Source of the DNA: Mariprofundus sp. KV
GTDB taxonomy: Bacteria; Pseudomonadota; Zetaproteobacteria; Mariprofundales; Mariprofundaceae
DNA length: 61,780 nt
Assembly: GCF_013387475.1 (NCBI RefSeq)
Contig: NZ_VWNB01000015.1
Coordinates: forward strand, 1 to 61,780
Reading direction: 5' to 3'
The position numbers and the translations under genes are program-made. The notes beneath the pieces are model-generated. The model saw only the letters and a program-made list of their open reading frames with translations, made no database searches and was not told where the DNA came from. The number at the start of each line of letters is the position of its first letter. The stretch's first letter is position 1. This document shows positions 25,372 to 34,965 of this stretch, piece after piece.

Positions 25372-26141
25372 TCAGGATCCGGCTTGCGGGCAGTAACCAC
25401 GATACAACGGCCAAGCAGCATCTCTGTGCTGTTGATCGTGTTGATGATCGGTTCGTTATGCCGGTCCAGTGTGCGGTACTTGTTGCGCTCTTTTTTCCAT
25501 GACAGGGCTGCAAGCAGTTGGATAGGCAGATAGAAGAGGACAAACCAGTAGAGCGAGTGAAACTGAATTTTGTCGGTTGAAAAGCGGGGCAGGTCAAATC
25601 CGGAATCCATCAACGCATGCGCCAGATAGGGGTATGGGATGGGGGTAATATGGCCACCGGCACTCTCAATTGATGTTTCGCCAACATGCAGTGGGCCGAA
25701 CATACTCCAGAAACCGGTGATGAGAAAACGCATGCGCGATTTCATATTCAGCACATTGGGGGTGGTGATCACGACAACGCCACCCGGTTTGAGGACTCTA
25801 TGAATCTCCCTGATAATGGCGCGGTAATTCTCCAGATGTTCGGCCACTTCGGTAAAGGTGACCAGATCAAACTGCTGGTCAGCATAGGGGAGTTTGCCAT
25901 CATTGAGGTCAACGACATCAACCTCTACACCATCAAGCTCCATAAACTCATCGGTATAGTCACAGGCGCAGCTTTTAACATCATACTCCTGACGGATGCG
26001 GCGAATCAGATTGCCAGTGCCGCTACCGATATCCAGATGTGTGCCGGAAATATCGGGGTAGCTGCTGGTCAGGCTGCGCACCGCACCTTCGAGCGTGGCG
26101 TCGAGGCTTAATTTATCATCTTTTGAGAAATTCTCAGACAT
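25359..26141 (-). CDS. SAM-dependent methyltransferase, membrane-associated type
   Basis: A 260-aa class I methyltransferase. Motif I is HLDIGSGTGNLIRRI, motif II is CDYTDEFME, and motif IV is FDLVTFTEVAEHLENY, followed by HRVLKPGGVVVITTPN. Near residues 192-215 a hydrophobic stretch (FVLFYLPIQLLAALSW) suggests membrane attachment, as in methyltransferases acting on lipid or glycan substrates. Its end overlaps the anion transporter start by 13 bases. The substrate is unknown. Confidence 0.85.
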   Translation of the reverse strand: MSENFSKDDKLSLDATLEGAVRSLTSSYPDISGTHLDIGSGTGNLIRRIRQEYDVKSCACDYTDEFMELDGVEVDVVDLNDGKLPYADQQFDLVTFTEVAEHLENYRAIIREIHRVLKPGGVVVITTPNVLNMKSRMRFLITGFWSMFGPLHVGETSIESAGGHITPIPYPYLAHALMDSGFDLPRFSTDKIQFHSLYWFVLFYLPIQLLAALSWKKERNKYRTLDRHNEPIINTINSTEMLLGRCIVVTARKPDPECCQ

Positions 26142-26230
26142 GCAGGCAGGCTAGGGCGGGGGTTAAATTCCGTCCACCGCTTAATCGGCCATACAGAGTG
26201 GCCGATGAGGCGCGAAGACGGAATTTACTG

Positions 26231-27115
26231 TTATTTATGGTAGCGGCTAACCCAGGAGCCTTGGTAGATCGACTCTTCCTTGAATTTCGCGTGCGCTGCA
26301 TCGGCCTCTTCAACGCTGCTGAAGTCAGGGACACGGACACGGTAAAAGGTGTTCTCTCCAATATTGATCTGTACCAGTTCGGTAGTTGTACCACTGGCTT
26401 TAAGTTTTTTAATCAAGCGGTCGGCCGCAGCATGGGTTGAGAGAGACATAAGATTAATAGCCCAGGCAAAGGTGGTGCCTTGAGGCGGTGAAATCACCTT
26501 GCGGGTAACCGGGTCAACTTCAAGTATAGCTGCAATAGTTGATGAGAGTTCTGTTTCGTCAGACGCTGTTGTTGAAGATGATTTTGCAACAGCTTCTGGC
26601 TGATCCAGCAGGGGCTTGAGGGAGACCGGTTTTTCAGTTGTTGCCACTTTTTTGGCGCTGGCAACCACTGGCTCGACGACTTTTTTGACCGTTTCCCTGG
26701 CAGTTGAGAGTGCCTTCGCAGCCTCATGAGTTACCGGTTTCTGCAGCGCAGTTGCTGGTGGACTGACCGCCTTGTTGCTGGCTGTGACTGTCTGTTGCTG
26801 CTCAGGGCTATCAGATGTTGTGGTGAAATAGGCGATACCGCCGACCAGCGCTGCAACGATGATGCCGCTCAGCAGAAGACTGCTCTTCTTCTCTTCGGGC
26901 GCTTCATCTGATGCATGATCATTCACCTCGAGAGCGATTGCATCATCTGCAGGGGTAATCGCAGGCTCTGCCTCAGCGTTTTCATCCGGCGCGCTAATTT
27001 CATTGAGCAGGTCACCGAGAAGTTCGCCATCATTGCTGTCATGCAGGATATCCTCGTCAGCGCGATGCGCTCTGTGTTCACCTGTTCCCGGCTGTTTGGA
27101 AAAATCGTCAGACAT
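26231..27115 (-). CDS. SPOR-domain membrane protein
   Basis: A 294-aa protein with the same plan as the SPOR protein at 20118-21029: acidic N-terminus beginning MSDD, one membrane segment (LLLSGIIVAALVGGIAYFT, about residues 78-97), a long Ala/Lys/Thr-rich linker, and a C-terminal SPOR domain (FAWAINLMSLSTHAAADRLIKK). Here the linker is not periodic. It probably binds peptidoglycan in the periplasm. No ftsN or dedD neighbours are present. Confidence 0.82.
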   Translation of the reverse strand: MSDDFSKQPGTGEHRAHRADEDILHDSNDGELLGDLLNEISAPDENAEAEPAITPADDAIALEVNDHASDEAPEEKKSSLLLSGIIVAALVGGIAYFTTTSDSPEQQQTVTASNKAVSPPATALQKPVTHEAAKALSTARETVKKVVEPVVASAKKVATTEKPVSLKPLLDQPEAVAKSSSTTASDETELSSTIAAILEVDPVTRKVISPPQGTTFAWAINLMSLSTHAAADRLIKKLKASGTTTELVQINIGENTFYRVRVPDFSSVEEADAAHAKFKEESIYQGSWVSRYHK

Positions 27116-27204
27116 GATTTCACTCCTTCCCCATGAGTTATGTAGATGGCAATGAGTGTTTCATGATCGGCCTGTTTTGTCCAATCATGACGCAATAGAT
27201 ACCC

Positions 27205-27642
27205 TTAACTCTCCAGTATGAAGGTGACCGGACCATCATTGGTCAGTGTGATCTGCATATCGGCACCAAAAAGACCTGTTTTCAGTGCCAACGGGTATGT
27301 TGAGAGCTGTTCGGTCAGTGCCAGAAACAGCCTCTCCCCCTCATCCGGTTCTGCTGCAGTTGAAAAGCCTGCCCGGGTTCCCTTGTTGGTGTCGGCAGCC
27401 ACAGTGAAATTAGGCACCAGCAGAATCTCTCCATCGATATCGGAAACACTGAGGTTCATGCGCCCCCGGGCATCGGGAAAAATCCGGTAGCTGCTGAGCC
27501 GCTCGGCCATGCGTTTTACAGAGGCCTCACTGTCACCCTTCTCGATGCCGATCAGGGCAACAATGCCCCGGCCAATGGCGCGTGGGGGGTGATCACCGGT
27601 GACAAGGCTTGCACCGGAAACGCGCTGAATAATGGCTCGCAT
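27205..27642 (-). CDS. dtd: D-aminoacyl-tRNA deacylase
   Basis: Dtd removes D-amino acids wrongly attached to tRNA. The 145-aa protein begins MRAIIQRVSGASL and has GIVALIGIEKGD, the loop PNFTVAADTNKGTR, and the C-terminal TNDGPVTFILES, which contains the Gly-Pro motif that gives chiral selection. The usual SQFTL loop reads PNFTV here, a modest deviation at a normally conserved site. It diverges from the transporter gene at 27689. Confidence 0.93.
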   Translation of the reverse strand: MRAIIQRVSGASLVTGDHPPRAIGRGIVALIGIEKGDSEASVKRMAERLSSYRIFPDARGRMNLSVSDIDGEILLVPNFTVAADTNKGTRAGFSTAAEPDEGERLFLALTEQLSTYPLALKTGLFGADMQITLTNDGPVTFILES

Positions 27643-27688
27643 CTTTTCCTCCTCGCCAAAGCGGCTGATTGAATGCTAAATTGCAGAG

Positions 27689-28951
27689 ATGAGTAAAGGC
27701 AACCGCAAAGTCATCTACTCCTGGGCGATCTACGACTGGGCCAACTCTGCTTACACCACGACAGTGATGGCCGGATTCTTCCCCGTCTTTTTCAAACAGT
27801 ACTGGGCCAGTGATCTGACTGCCAATGAATCCACCTTCTGGCTCGGTATCGCCAATGCGGTCTCCGGTCTGGTTATTGCACTGCTGGCACCGATCCTCGG
27901 GGCGATGGCCGATCAGGGCGGCTTGAAAAAGAAGATGATGCTCAGTTTTACCACGCTGGCTATTGTGATGACTGCCGCACTGTTTCTGGTCAGTGAGGGG
28001 ATGTGGCAGATGGCGGTACTGGTCTATCTTTTCGGTGCCATTGCCTTTTCCGGCGCCAACGTTTTTTATGATTCACTGATTGTTGATGTGGCCGAGCAGG
28101 AGCAACTCGACCGGGTCTCTGCACTGGGTTATGCCGCAGGTTATATCGGTGGCGGTCTCCTGTTTGCGATCAATGTGGTGATGACCCTGCACCCCGACTG
28201 GTTTTTCCTTGCCGATAAGGCGGAGGCTGTACGCTGGTCATTCCTCTCTGTGGCAGTGTGGTGGGCACTGTTTACGATCCCTGTTGCCCTGTATGTGCAT
28301 GAGAGAGGGCAGGAGGGACGGCTGGGCTGGGTAGCATCGGCTCGGGCCGGTTTCCATCAACTTAGCGGCACGATTCACCATCTGCGCTCGCTAAAACAGG
28401 TGTGGCTCTTTCTGATTGCCTATTTCCTCTATATCGACGGGGTGAATACGGTGGCCCATATGGCTGTTGATTATGGCCTCTCGCTCGGTTTTGATTCCAG
28501 TGTGCTGATCTCTGCACTATTGATGACCCAGTTCATCGCATTTCCTGCCGCGCTTGCGGCCGGCTGGCTGGGGGCAAGGTTCGGGGCCAAGCGGGTGATT
28601 ATCGCCAGTATCGCTGTCTATGCCGTTGCCTGTATCTGGAGCTCAACGATGCAGAATGCCAGTGACTTCTACTGGCTGGCGGCAGCCATCGGGCTGGTGA
28701 TGGGTGGCATTCAGGCGTTAAGCCGCTCGATGTATGCACGTATGATTCCCGAACAGCAGGCAGCTGAGTTTTTCGGTTTCTTTAATATGCTGGGTAAATT
28801 CGCGGCAGTATTCGGTCCTCTGCTGATGGGCCTGGCCAGCTATCTTACCGGTAGTGCGCGCTTCTCCATTCTGGTGATTGTTGCTCTGTTTGCTGCCGGT
28901 GCTATCGTACTTTATTATGTAGATGAAAAAACGCAGGTGCAGGAGAGTTAA
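27689..28951 (+). CDS. UMF1/Atg22-like major facilitator transporter
   Basis: A 420-aa protein with about twelve membrane segments. The N-terminus IYSWAIYDWANSAYTTTVM is characteristic of the UMF1 (Atg22-like) branch of the major facilitator superfamily. In yeast Atg22 exports amino acids from the vacuole; the bacterial substrate is unknown. lemA starts 2 bp after its stop, suggesting one transcript with the lemA and M48 peptidase genes. Confidence 0.88.
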   Translation: MSKGNRKVIYSWAIYDWANSAYTTTVMAGFFPVFFKQYWASDLTANESTFWLGIANAVSGLVIALLAPILGAMADQGGLKKKMMLSFTTLAIVMTAALFLVSEGMWQMAVLVYLFGAIAFSGANVFYDSLIVDVAEQEQLDRVSALGYAAGYIGGGLLFAINVVMTLHPDWFFLADKAEAVRWSFLSVAVWWALFTIPVALYVHERGQEGRLGWVASARAGFHQLSGTIHHLRSLKQVWLFLIAYFLYIDGVNTVAHMAVDYGLSLGFDSSVLISALLMTQFIAFPAALAAGWLGARFGAKRVIIASIAVYAVACIWSSTMQNASDFYWLAAAIGLVMGGIQALSRSMYARMIPEQQAAEFFGFFNMLGKFAAVFGPLLMGLASYLTGSARFSILVIVALFAAGAIVLYYVDEKTQVQES

Positions 28952-28953
28952 TT

Positions 28954-29544
28954 ATGGCAACAACGGTACTGGTAGTTCTGGGCATGATCCTATTTCTGAT
29001 CTTCTATATTGTGATGATCTACAACCGTCTGGTGAAGTTGAAGAACCGCTTCAAAAATGCATTCTCGCAGATCGATGTGCAGCTTAAACGCCGTTACGAT
29101 CTTATTCCCAATCTAGTTGAGACCGCCAAAGCCTACCTCAAACATGAAAATGAGACGCTTACCAAGGTGACAGAAGCGCGAAATCAGGCGCTGGCAGCAG
29201 TGAAGGGTGCAGCCAGCAATCCCGGTGATGCAACTGCGATGAAATCACTGATGGGTGCTGAAGCCGCACTTGGTGGGGCGCTGATGCATCTTAACGCCGT
29301 GATGGAGAGCTATCCGGATCTCAAAGCTGATCAGACCATGATGCAACTCTCTGAGGAGCTGACCAGTACTGAGAACAAAGTCTCATTTGCACGTCAGGCC
29401 TATAACGATGAAGTGATGGTTTACAATATCCAGCGTGAGACCTTCCCCGATGTCATGCTGGCACCGATGTTCGGTTTTGCTGAAGCAACACTCTGGCGTA
29501 TTGAAGCGGTAGAGGAGAAACAGGCTCCAAAGGTAAGCTTCTAA
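28954..29544 (+). CDS. lemA: LemA family protein
   Basis: A 196-aa protein with an N-terminal membrane anchor (VLVVLGMILFLIFYIVMIYN) and the LemA core KNRFKNAFSQIDVQLKRRYD, then LIPNLVETAKAYLKHENET and a C-terminal PDVMLAPMFGF. LemA proteins form a helical bundle at the membrane; their function is unclear, but they are often encoded beside membrane peptidases, as here. It is 2 bp from the transporter gene and 60 bp from the M48 gene. Confidence 0.92.
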   Translation: MATTVLVVLGMILFLIFYIVMIYNRLVKLKNRFKNAFSQIDVQLKRRYDLIPNLVETAKAYLKHENETLTKVTEARNQALAAVKGAASNPGDATAMKSLMGAEAALGGALMHLNAVMESYPDLKADQTMMQLSEELTSTENKVSFARQAYNDEVMVYNIQRETFPDVMLAPMFGFAEATLWRIEAVEEKQAPKVSF

Positions 29545-29604
29545 TACCTCTGCATACAGTTATGACAGTGTTTGGGGCACAACCGTTTCAGGATCGACTA
29601 ACCC

Positions 29605-31530
29605 ATGAATGACTTCTTCGGACAGCAGGAGCTAGCCAAACGTAACACCACACTTCTGGTGCTGCTGTTCTGCTGCGCTGTGATTCTGATTGTGCTGGCG
29701 GTCTATCTGGCTGTTACGGTGGGGCTGTTTGTTAGCCAGATGTTTGTGACTGAAGGTGAGTTTTTCATACGTAGTCTCTGGGATAGCGAGCGCTTTCTCT
29801 GGGTGGTCGGTGCAACAGTAGTGGTCGTGGCTTCAGGCAGTCTCTACCGTACCCGGCAGCTGAAGCAGGGGGGCGGTGCAGCCGTTGCCGAGATGCTGGG
29901 TGCGCAGCGCATGGCCCCGGCAACTGATGATCCTCTGCTCAGGCGCCTCTCCAATGTGGTGGAGGAGATGGCCATTGCAGCAGGCCTTCCCGTACCTCCG
30001 ATCTATCTTCTGCCACAGCCCGGTATCAATGCTTTTGCTGCCGGTTTTGGCCGCTCCGATGCTGTGATAGCGGTGACCAATGGTGCCATTGAACTGCTGA
30101 CCCGTGATGAGTTGCAGGGGGTGATCGCCCATGAGTTCAGTCATATCCTCAATGGTGACATCGGCCTGAAAATGCGTTTGATGGGCTTGCTGTTCGGCAT
30201 CACGCTGATCTCCGATGCCGGTATTCTGCTCATGACAGCCCGGCACTCTTCCCACTACAGCTCGCGCGAGCGTGGCAGCCATCCCGCTATTGTTGTGGTC
30301 GGCCTGCTGATCTTTGTTGTGGGCACCATCGGTGCTGTTTTTGCCGATATGATTAAACGTGCGGTATCCCGTCAGCGCGAGTTTCTTGCTGATGCGGCAG
30401 CGGTGCAGTTTACACGTAATCCGGCCGGTATTGCCGGAGCTCTGAAGGTGATTGGTGGATACAAAGGCGGTTCGCGTATCAATCATGCCGCCACCCAGCA
30501 GGCCAGCCACTTCTTTTTCGGTAATGCGGTGAAATCGTGGGAGAACAAGGATTGGTGGGCCACGCATCCACCACTGGCTGAACGCATCCGACGGCTCGAC
30601 CCCTCATTTGCAGGATCCTTTGCCCATATCGATTCGGCATCGCGAAGTTCAGTCATTATGCAGGAGGCTATCAGTTCACTGGCTGGTGAAGGCATGTCTG
30701 CAGTGCATACGCTGAACAGGGATCAGGTGATGCAATCGATTGGCCAGCCCGATGCTGCGGCACTGCAGCAGAGCAGCCTGCTGCTGCAGCAGATGCCGGA
30801 TCGGTTGCGACAGTTTGCCCATGACCCGTTCACTGCCCGCGCCATTGTTTACGGCCTGCTGCTTGATCCGGATAAAGCAGTGCGCTCTCTGCAGCTGAAA
30901 GCGCTGGAGAAGATGGCTGATGCCACCGTGTTGCGTGAATTGCTGGATATGCAGGCCGAGGTGTTGAGTCTGGATGCCACTCTGCGTATCCCGCTTCTGG
31001 AGCTGCTGATGCCAGCGTTGAAATCGTTGTCGCCGCCGCAATATAAAACCTTCCGTGCCTGCACCGCCGCGCTGATTAAAGCCGATAATGAGTTGAGTAT
31101 CTTTGAGTATATGTTGCATCGCATGCTGGTGCGTCACCTGCATCCAACCTTTGCCAAGGTGAAACCAGTGCCAACGCATTTCGATGTGGCAGCTGACATT
31201 GATCAGGAGATCGCCTGCATTATCTCAACATTGATCGGGCAGGGCAGCCATCACGATCCGGAGGCTCTGTTCAGCAGTGCCATCTCCGAGATCTTTGCCT
31301 GGCAGCTCGAGCTGAAGCCCTCTGAGGCGACTTGTGACCTCGCTGCTATGGATCGGGCCCTAAGCAAGGCTGAAAAGGCCACACCGGAGATTAAACGCCG
31401 CCTGGTGAAGGCGTGTGTCACGGTTGTAGTGGCCGATGGCAAGGTGCGGGTGAATGAATTCGAGCTGCTGCGCGCAGTCTGCGATGCACTGGGGGCACCG
31501 ATGCCTCAGATTACCCTCTCTTCATCCTGA
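29605..31530 (+). CDS. M48 membrane metallopeptidase with TerB-like tail
   Basis: A 641-aa HtpX-like protein. Two hydrophobic segments (about 17-45 and 64-80) precede the M48 catalytic domain, with zinc motif HEFSH at 176-180 and the third ligand region REFLADAAAVQFTRNP about 70 residues later, with further hydrophobic segments between. The C-terminal 300 residues are not part of HtpX; their end (KACVTVVVADGKVRVNEFEL) resembles the TerB-like helical domain. It probably degrades or processes membrane proteins together with LemA. Confidence 0.85.
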   Translation: MNDFFGQQELAKRNTTLLVLLFCCAVILIVLAVYLAVTVGLFVSQMFVTEGEFFIRSLWDSERFLWVVGATVVVVASGSLYRTRQLKQGGGAAVAEMLGAQRMAPATDDPLLRRLSNVVEEMAIAAGLPVPPIYLLPQPGINAFAAGFGRSDAVIAVTNGAIELLTRDELQGVIAHEFSHILNGDIGLKMRLMGLLFGITLISDAGILLMTARHSSHYSSRERGSHPAIVVVGLLIFVVGTIGAVFADMIKRAVSRQREFLADAAAVQFTRNPAGIAGALKVIGGYKGGSRINHAATQQASHFFFGNAVKSWENKDWWATHPPLAERIRRLDPSFAGSFAHIDSASRSSVIMQEAISSLAGEGMSAVHTLNRDQVMQSIGQPDAAALQQSSLLLQQMPDRLRQFAHDPFTARAIVYGLLLDPDKAVRSLQLKALEKMADATVLRELLDMQAEVLSLDATLRIPLLELLMPALKSLSPPQYKTFRACTAALIKADNELSIFEYMLHRMLVRHLHPTFAKVKPVPTHFDVAADIDQEIACIISTLIGQGSHHDPEALFSSAISEIFAWQLELKPSEATCDLAAMDRALSKAEKATPEIKRRLVKACVTVVVADGKVRVNEFELLRAVCDALGAPMPQITLSSS

Positions 31531-31628
31531 CCTTCAAACCAATCAAATTGTGACCTGATATACAGAAGGATTCTCCCTGTTTCATAAACTTTCATGCATT
31601 GAACTGGAACAAGCAGAGGGAGCCCTGT

Positions 31629-32039
31629 ATGAAAAAGATTCTGTTATTCTCATTTGCCGCACTACTTCTCTTTGTTGCCCACCATCCTGCGCATGCATCT
31701 GAGGTGATTCAAAGCAAATCACAGGTGAGAGTGGTATCCCAGCTGTTTGAGGCTGAGATAACAGATCTGATGAATGAGCAGGCCAACTGGGATAGCTGCA
31801 CCTCGTTTCGCACCGCCTGGCAAAACAGCTTTCATGCCGCCAACGCCGATCTTGAAGCCTCCTTTGCCTTTTATGCCAGAGCGTCGGCGAACAAAATCCA
31901 GCAGCAGAGAGAAGCCTTTGAACTGGTGAAATCAATTGCCGAGAAGTATCAGCACAACAACTGCAGAGCCATTCCCGGCGCCTTTGCCGTGATCGCAAAC
32001 AGCAGAAAAGTGTCTCACCGCTCCACACTTCGCCATTAA
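31629..32039 (+). CDS. Small secreted protein of unknown function
   Basis: A 136-aa protein with a signal peptide (MKKILLFSFAALLLFVAHHP, cleavage probably near AHA-SE). The mature part is mainly helical and has two cysteines (DSCTSF and NNCRAIPG) that may pair. I recognise no family. GAGGGAG lies just upstream of ATG 31629, so the ten extra residues of the longer frame are rejected. It converges with the hybrid histidine kinase gene, leaving 21 bp between stops. Confidence 0.7.
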   Translation: MKKILLFSFAALLLFVAHHPAHASEVIQSKSQVRVVSQLFEAEITDLMNEQANWDSCTSFRTAWQNSFHAANADLEASFAFYARASANKIQQQREAFELVKSIAEKYQHNNCRAIPGAFAVIANSRKVSHRSTLRH

Positions 32040-32060
32040 GTTAAACATCAGAAGTGATTT

Positions 32061-34799
32061 CTACTGCAAATCCAACTTCGTTCGAACCAGCTTGCTAAGT
32101 TGTATGATGTCATACGGCTTGGAAAGCACCTCATATTCAACAGAAGGCATTTCGCTTTTGAGTGCTTCATCCATGTCATAGCCGGTTGCAAAGATCACCT
32201 TTGCATCAGGGCTCATCTCTTTAATACGTTCAAAGGCCATAACGCCACCCATCTTAGGCATGACAATATCCATTATTATCAGTTGAACAGTCTCCTTATT
32301 TGCAGCAAATCGTTCTACAGCTTCAAGGCCATCAGAAGCGATTAACACCTGATATCCGAGGCTCTCTAAAACCTCTTTGTTGGTATGTAAAATCTCAGTG
32401 TTATCATCCACGATGAGGATCAGTTCACCTCTGCCTTGAACTGATACAGCCTCCCCTTCAGCGGTGACTGTATGTCTGGACTCTTTGATCAGAGGCAGGT
32501 AAATGTGTACAGATGTACCAATACCGACGCGACTCTCTATTTCAAGGAACCCTCCATGGCTCTGCACCGCGCCATAGGCCATCGGAAGTCCAAGGCCGGA
32601 ACCCTCACCAACCTCTTTGCTGGTAAAAAATGGTTCAAAAATGTGCTCCTGGTCATGCTCACTGATTCCACAGCCGTTATCACTTACCGTCAGGTGAGCA
32701 AATTGTTCACTATGAATTTCAGGGTGGGAAGATGTGAAATGTTTATCGGCTCTGAAGCTCTCCAGCTTGACGTGAATTTCAGGGGATGGCGTATTAGCCA
32801 GTGCATCACGCGCATTGTTCAGCAGATTCATCAGTACCTGTTGAATCTGCGTGGCATCACCCTTGATAATCAGCTCTTCCCTGCAGAGTTCGGTGTTCAG
32901 TACGATGTTTTCAGGAATAGTGGTAGCACTTAATTTGAATGCCTCTTTCATAAATGAAGTTAATCCAAACAGTTTCATCTCAATGGTACCTTTTCTGGCA
33001 AACACCAGCAGTTGCTGAATCATCTCTGCTGCACGGAAGCTGAGTTTAGATATATTATCCAGTTTCTCCTGAGCATCGGGTAATCCTTCAACTTTTCTTT
33101 TTGCCAGATAGAGGTTGCCAGTGATGCCGGCCAGCATGTTGTTAAAGTCATGGGCAATGCCACCAACCAGCGTACCAAGTGCCTCCATCTTTTGGGCCTG
33201 ACGGAATTTATCCTCAAGCGTTTGATGTGCCGTCATATCCTGTTGAATGCCAACGTAGTGGGTGATTTCTCCACTCTCATCGAAAATAGGAGAGATGCTC
33301 ATAATGGCCGGGTACTCACTTCCATCCTTTTTCCTGTCAATAACGGAGCTATGCCAGATATTCCCACTTGAGATGGTTCGCCAGAGTCTTTCGTAAAACT
33401 CTTCACTTTGATTGCCACTTTTTAGCACTCTTGGGTTTTTACCCAGAACATCTTCAGGCAGATAACCTGTGATTGTGGTGAAAGCGGCGTTGACGTATTC
33501 GATGATTCCCTGCCTGCTGGTGATGATCACCGATTCACCAGCCTGCTCGATCGCCTGAGATAGCTTGCGCAAGGTGGCTTCAGAAGCTTTGCGCTCACTG
33601 ATGTCCTCAACAATAGACCAGATACAGTCGTTCCCTTTATTATCCTTGATCAGCAAGCCATTGAGTCTGATGGGGATTAAGGAGCCATCCTTACGGCGAT
33701 ACTCTTTTTCATAAGGGCCATACTGACCTGTTTTTTCAAGTGACTCTAACTGACGGGCCTCATCTTCAGTATATTTTTCTGGCGTCAGTGCCCAGTAGTC
33801 CAGGCTGTTTAACTCATCTTTTGGATAGCCGCAGATGTTCTGAAATGCATCGTTAAATTCAATATAGCGCCCACGCATATCGGTTAAGGCGATCCCCAGT
33901 GGTGATAGTTCATAGAGGCCTCGCAGTTTCAGTTCATTTTCTGATAACCTGCCTGTAGCACGCGCTAAGGCAAAAAAAGGAAAAATAATCAGCATGGCTA
34001 TAGAGGCAAAAGCTGCTCTTATGATCCATAAATTATTTGGTTCAACAGGCCAGCCACCTTTAGGAATGGCAGCCATTTGCCATGAACCGTTGGGGATCGG
34101 AATGTTCGCTACGACAGGGTTGGTATCAAACAGATCAGACCGACCAAAGAAAACTGCGCCTTTTGCTCCAGCCCCATCTTTACCACGAATCGCAATCTCA
34201 AGTGGAATCTCAGCGTCCATCAAACCACTTTTTTTATAAAGTTTTTCGACATCAATAACTGCGGAGATCATGCCCCAGAATCTACTGTTCCCATCTTTAG
34301 TTCCTGTAACTACCGGTATCCGGCTGATGAAACCGCTACCGCCCTGCACCAGTTCAACAGGCCCGGCCAGAGCTATTTTCCCCGATGTTCGTGCAAGCTC
34401 CACCATGTCGAACTGGTCTTCTTTTTTCGTGTAATCCAGTCCTATGACCCCTTCATTGCCGATGATGGGATAGACATATCGCACAACCATATCCGGTGCT
34501 ACAGCGATGTTTCTAAGGCTCGATCCTGACTCAAAAAGTGGTTTTGCTGCTGTTGAAAATTCATCCTGAGAAATGTCAGGGTTTGATGCGATCACCGCAA
34601 CCAGCCCTTTAACAAGCTGAGTGTCGCTTTGAAGGTTGGCTTCCAGCTGGACGTGATAGAAGCGCAGTTGGTTTTGCGTATCGGACCGGGTCTCTGAAAC
34701 AAATTTCTCAAGTAATATCTTCTCACCAATGACTGCAGCAGCCAGTAGGCCAACCAGCAGAAGGGCAATTGCGAAATAGTTGGTTATCCGATTAGCCAT
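32061..34799 (-). CDS. Hybrid sensor histidine kinase (CHASE-PAS-PAS-HisKA-HATPase-REC)
   Basis: A 912-aa inner-membrane sensor. Two membrane segments (about 8-28 and 255-275) flank a periplasmic CHASE domain (SSLRNIAVAPDMVVRYVYPI). Two PAS domains with PAC ends follow (LYELSPLGIALTDM; ITSRQGIIEYVNAAF), then the kinase core with phospho-His about 550 in GGIAHDFNNM, N box NLLNNARDAL, and G boxes. A receiver domain with phospho-Asp about 844 (LIIMDIVMPKMGG) closes it. No response regulator gene is adjacent, so the output is not visible here. ATG 34799 is chosen over TTG 34805. Confidence 0.92.
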   Translation of the reverse strand: MANRITNYFAIALLLVGLLAAAVIGEKILLEKFVSETRSDTQNQLRFYHVQLEANLQSDTQLVKGLVAVIASNPDISQDEFSTAAKPLFESGSSLRNIAVAPDMVVRYVYPIIGNEGVIGLDYTKKEDQFDMVELARTSGKIALAGPVELVQGGSGFISRIPVVTGTKDGNSRFWGMISAVIDVEKLYKKSGLMDAEIPLEIAIRGKDGAGAKGAVFFGRSDLFDTNPVVANIPIPNGSWQMAAIPKGGWPVEPNNLWIIRAAFASIAMLIIFPFFALARATGRLSENELKLRGLYELSPLGIALTDMRGRYIEFNDAFQNICGYPKDELNSLDYWALTPEKYTEDEARQLESLEKTGQYGPYEKEYRRKDGSLIPIRLNGLLIKDNKGNDCIWSIVEDISERKASEATLRKLSQAIEQAGESVIITSRQGIIEYVNAAFTTITGYLPEDVLGKNPRVLKSGNQSEEFYERLWRTISSGNIWHSSVIDRKKDGSEYPAIMSISPIFDESGEITHYVGIQQDMTAHQTLEDKFRQAQKMEALGTLVGGIAHDFNNMLAGITGNLYLAKRKVEGLPDAQEKLDNISKLSFRAAEMIQQLLVFARKGTIEMKLFGLTSFMKEAFKLSATTIPENIVLNTELCREELIIKGDATQIQQVLMNLLNNARDALANTPSPEIHVKLESFRADKHFTSSHPEIHSEQFAHLTVSDNGCGISEHDQEHIFEPFFTSKEVGEGSGLGLPMAYGAVQSHGGFLEIESRVGIGTSVHIYLPLIKESRHTVTAEGEAVSVQGRGELILIVDDNTEILHTNKEVLESLGYQVLIASDGLEAVERFAANKETVQLIIMDIVMPKMGGVMAFERIKEMSPDAKVIFATGYDMDEALKSEMPSVEYEVLSKPYDIIQLSKLVRTKLDLQ

Positions 34800-34912
34800 T
34801 ATCAATACCCCAATGAAGCTTTAGCTGTTACATGGCAGCTTTCAGGATGCAGACCACCCTTTCAAGTTATCAAGCAAATTAACGGCCAATAACCAGAAGC
34901 CTGAACCACAAC

Positions 34913-34942
34913 AAAAAAGGCGGACCTTAAAGGCCCGCCTCT
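34913..34942 (-). terminator. Terminator of the fba transcript
   Basis: A GC-rich stem (GGCGGGCC/GGTCCGCC, one mismatch) is followed on the minus strand by six T residues. It lies 24 bp after the fba stop and should end the pgk-pyk-fba message. Confidence 0.85.
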
Positions 34943-34965
34943 TTGCGAAGTTAGACTTCTTCTGA

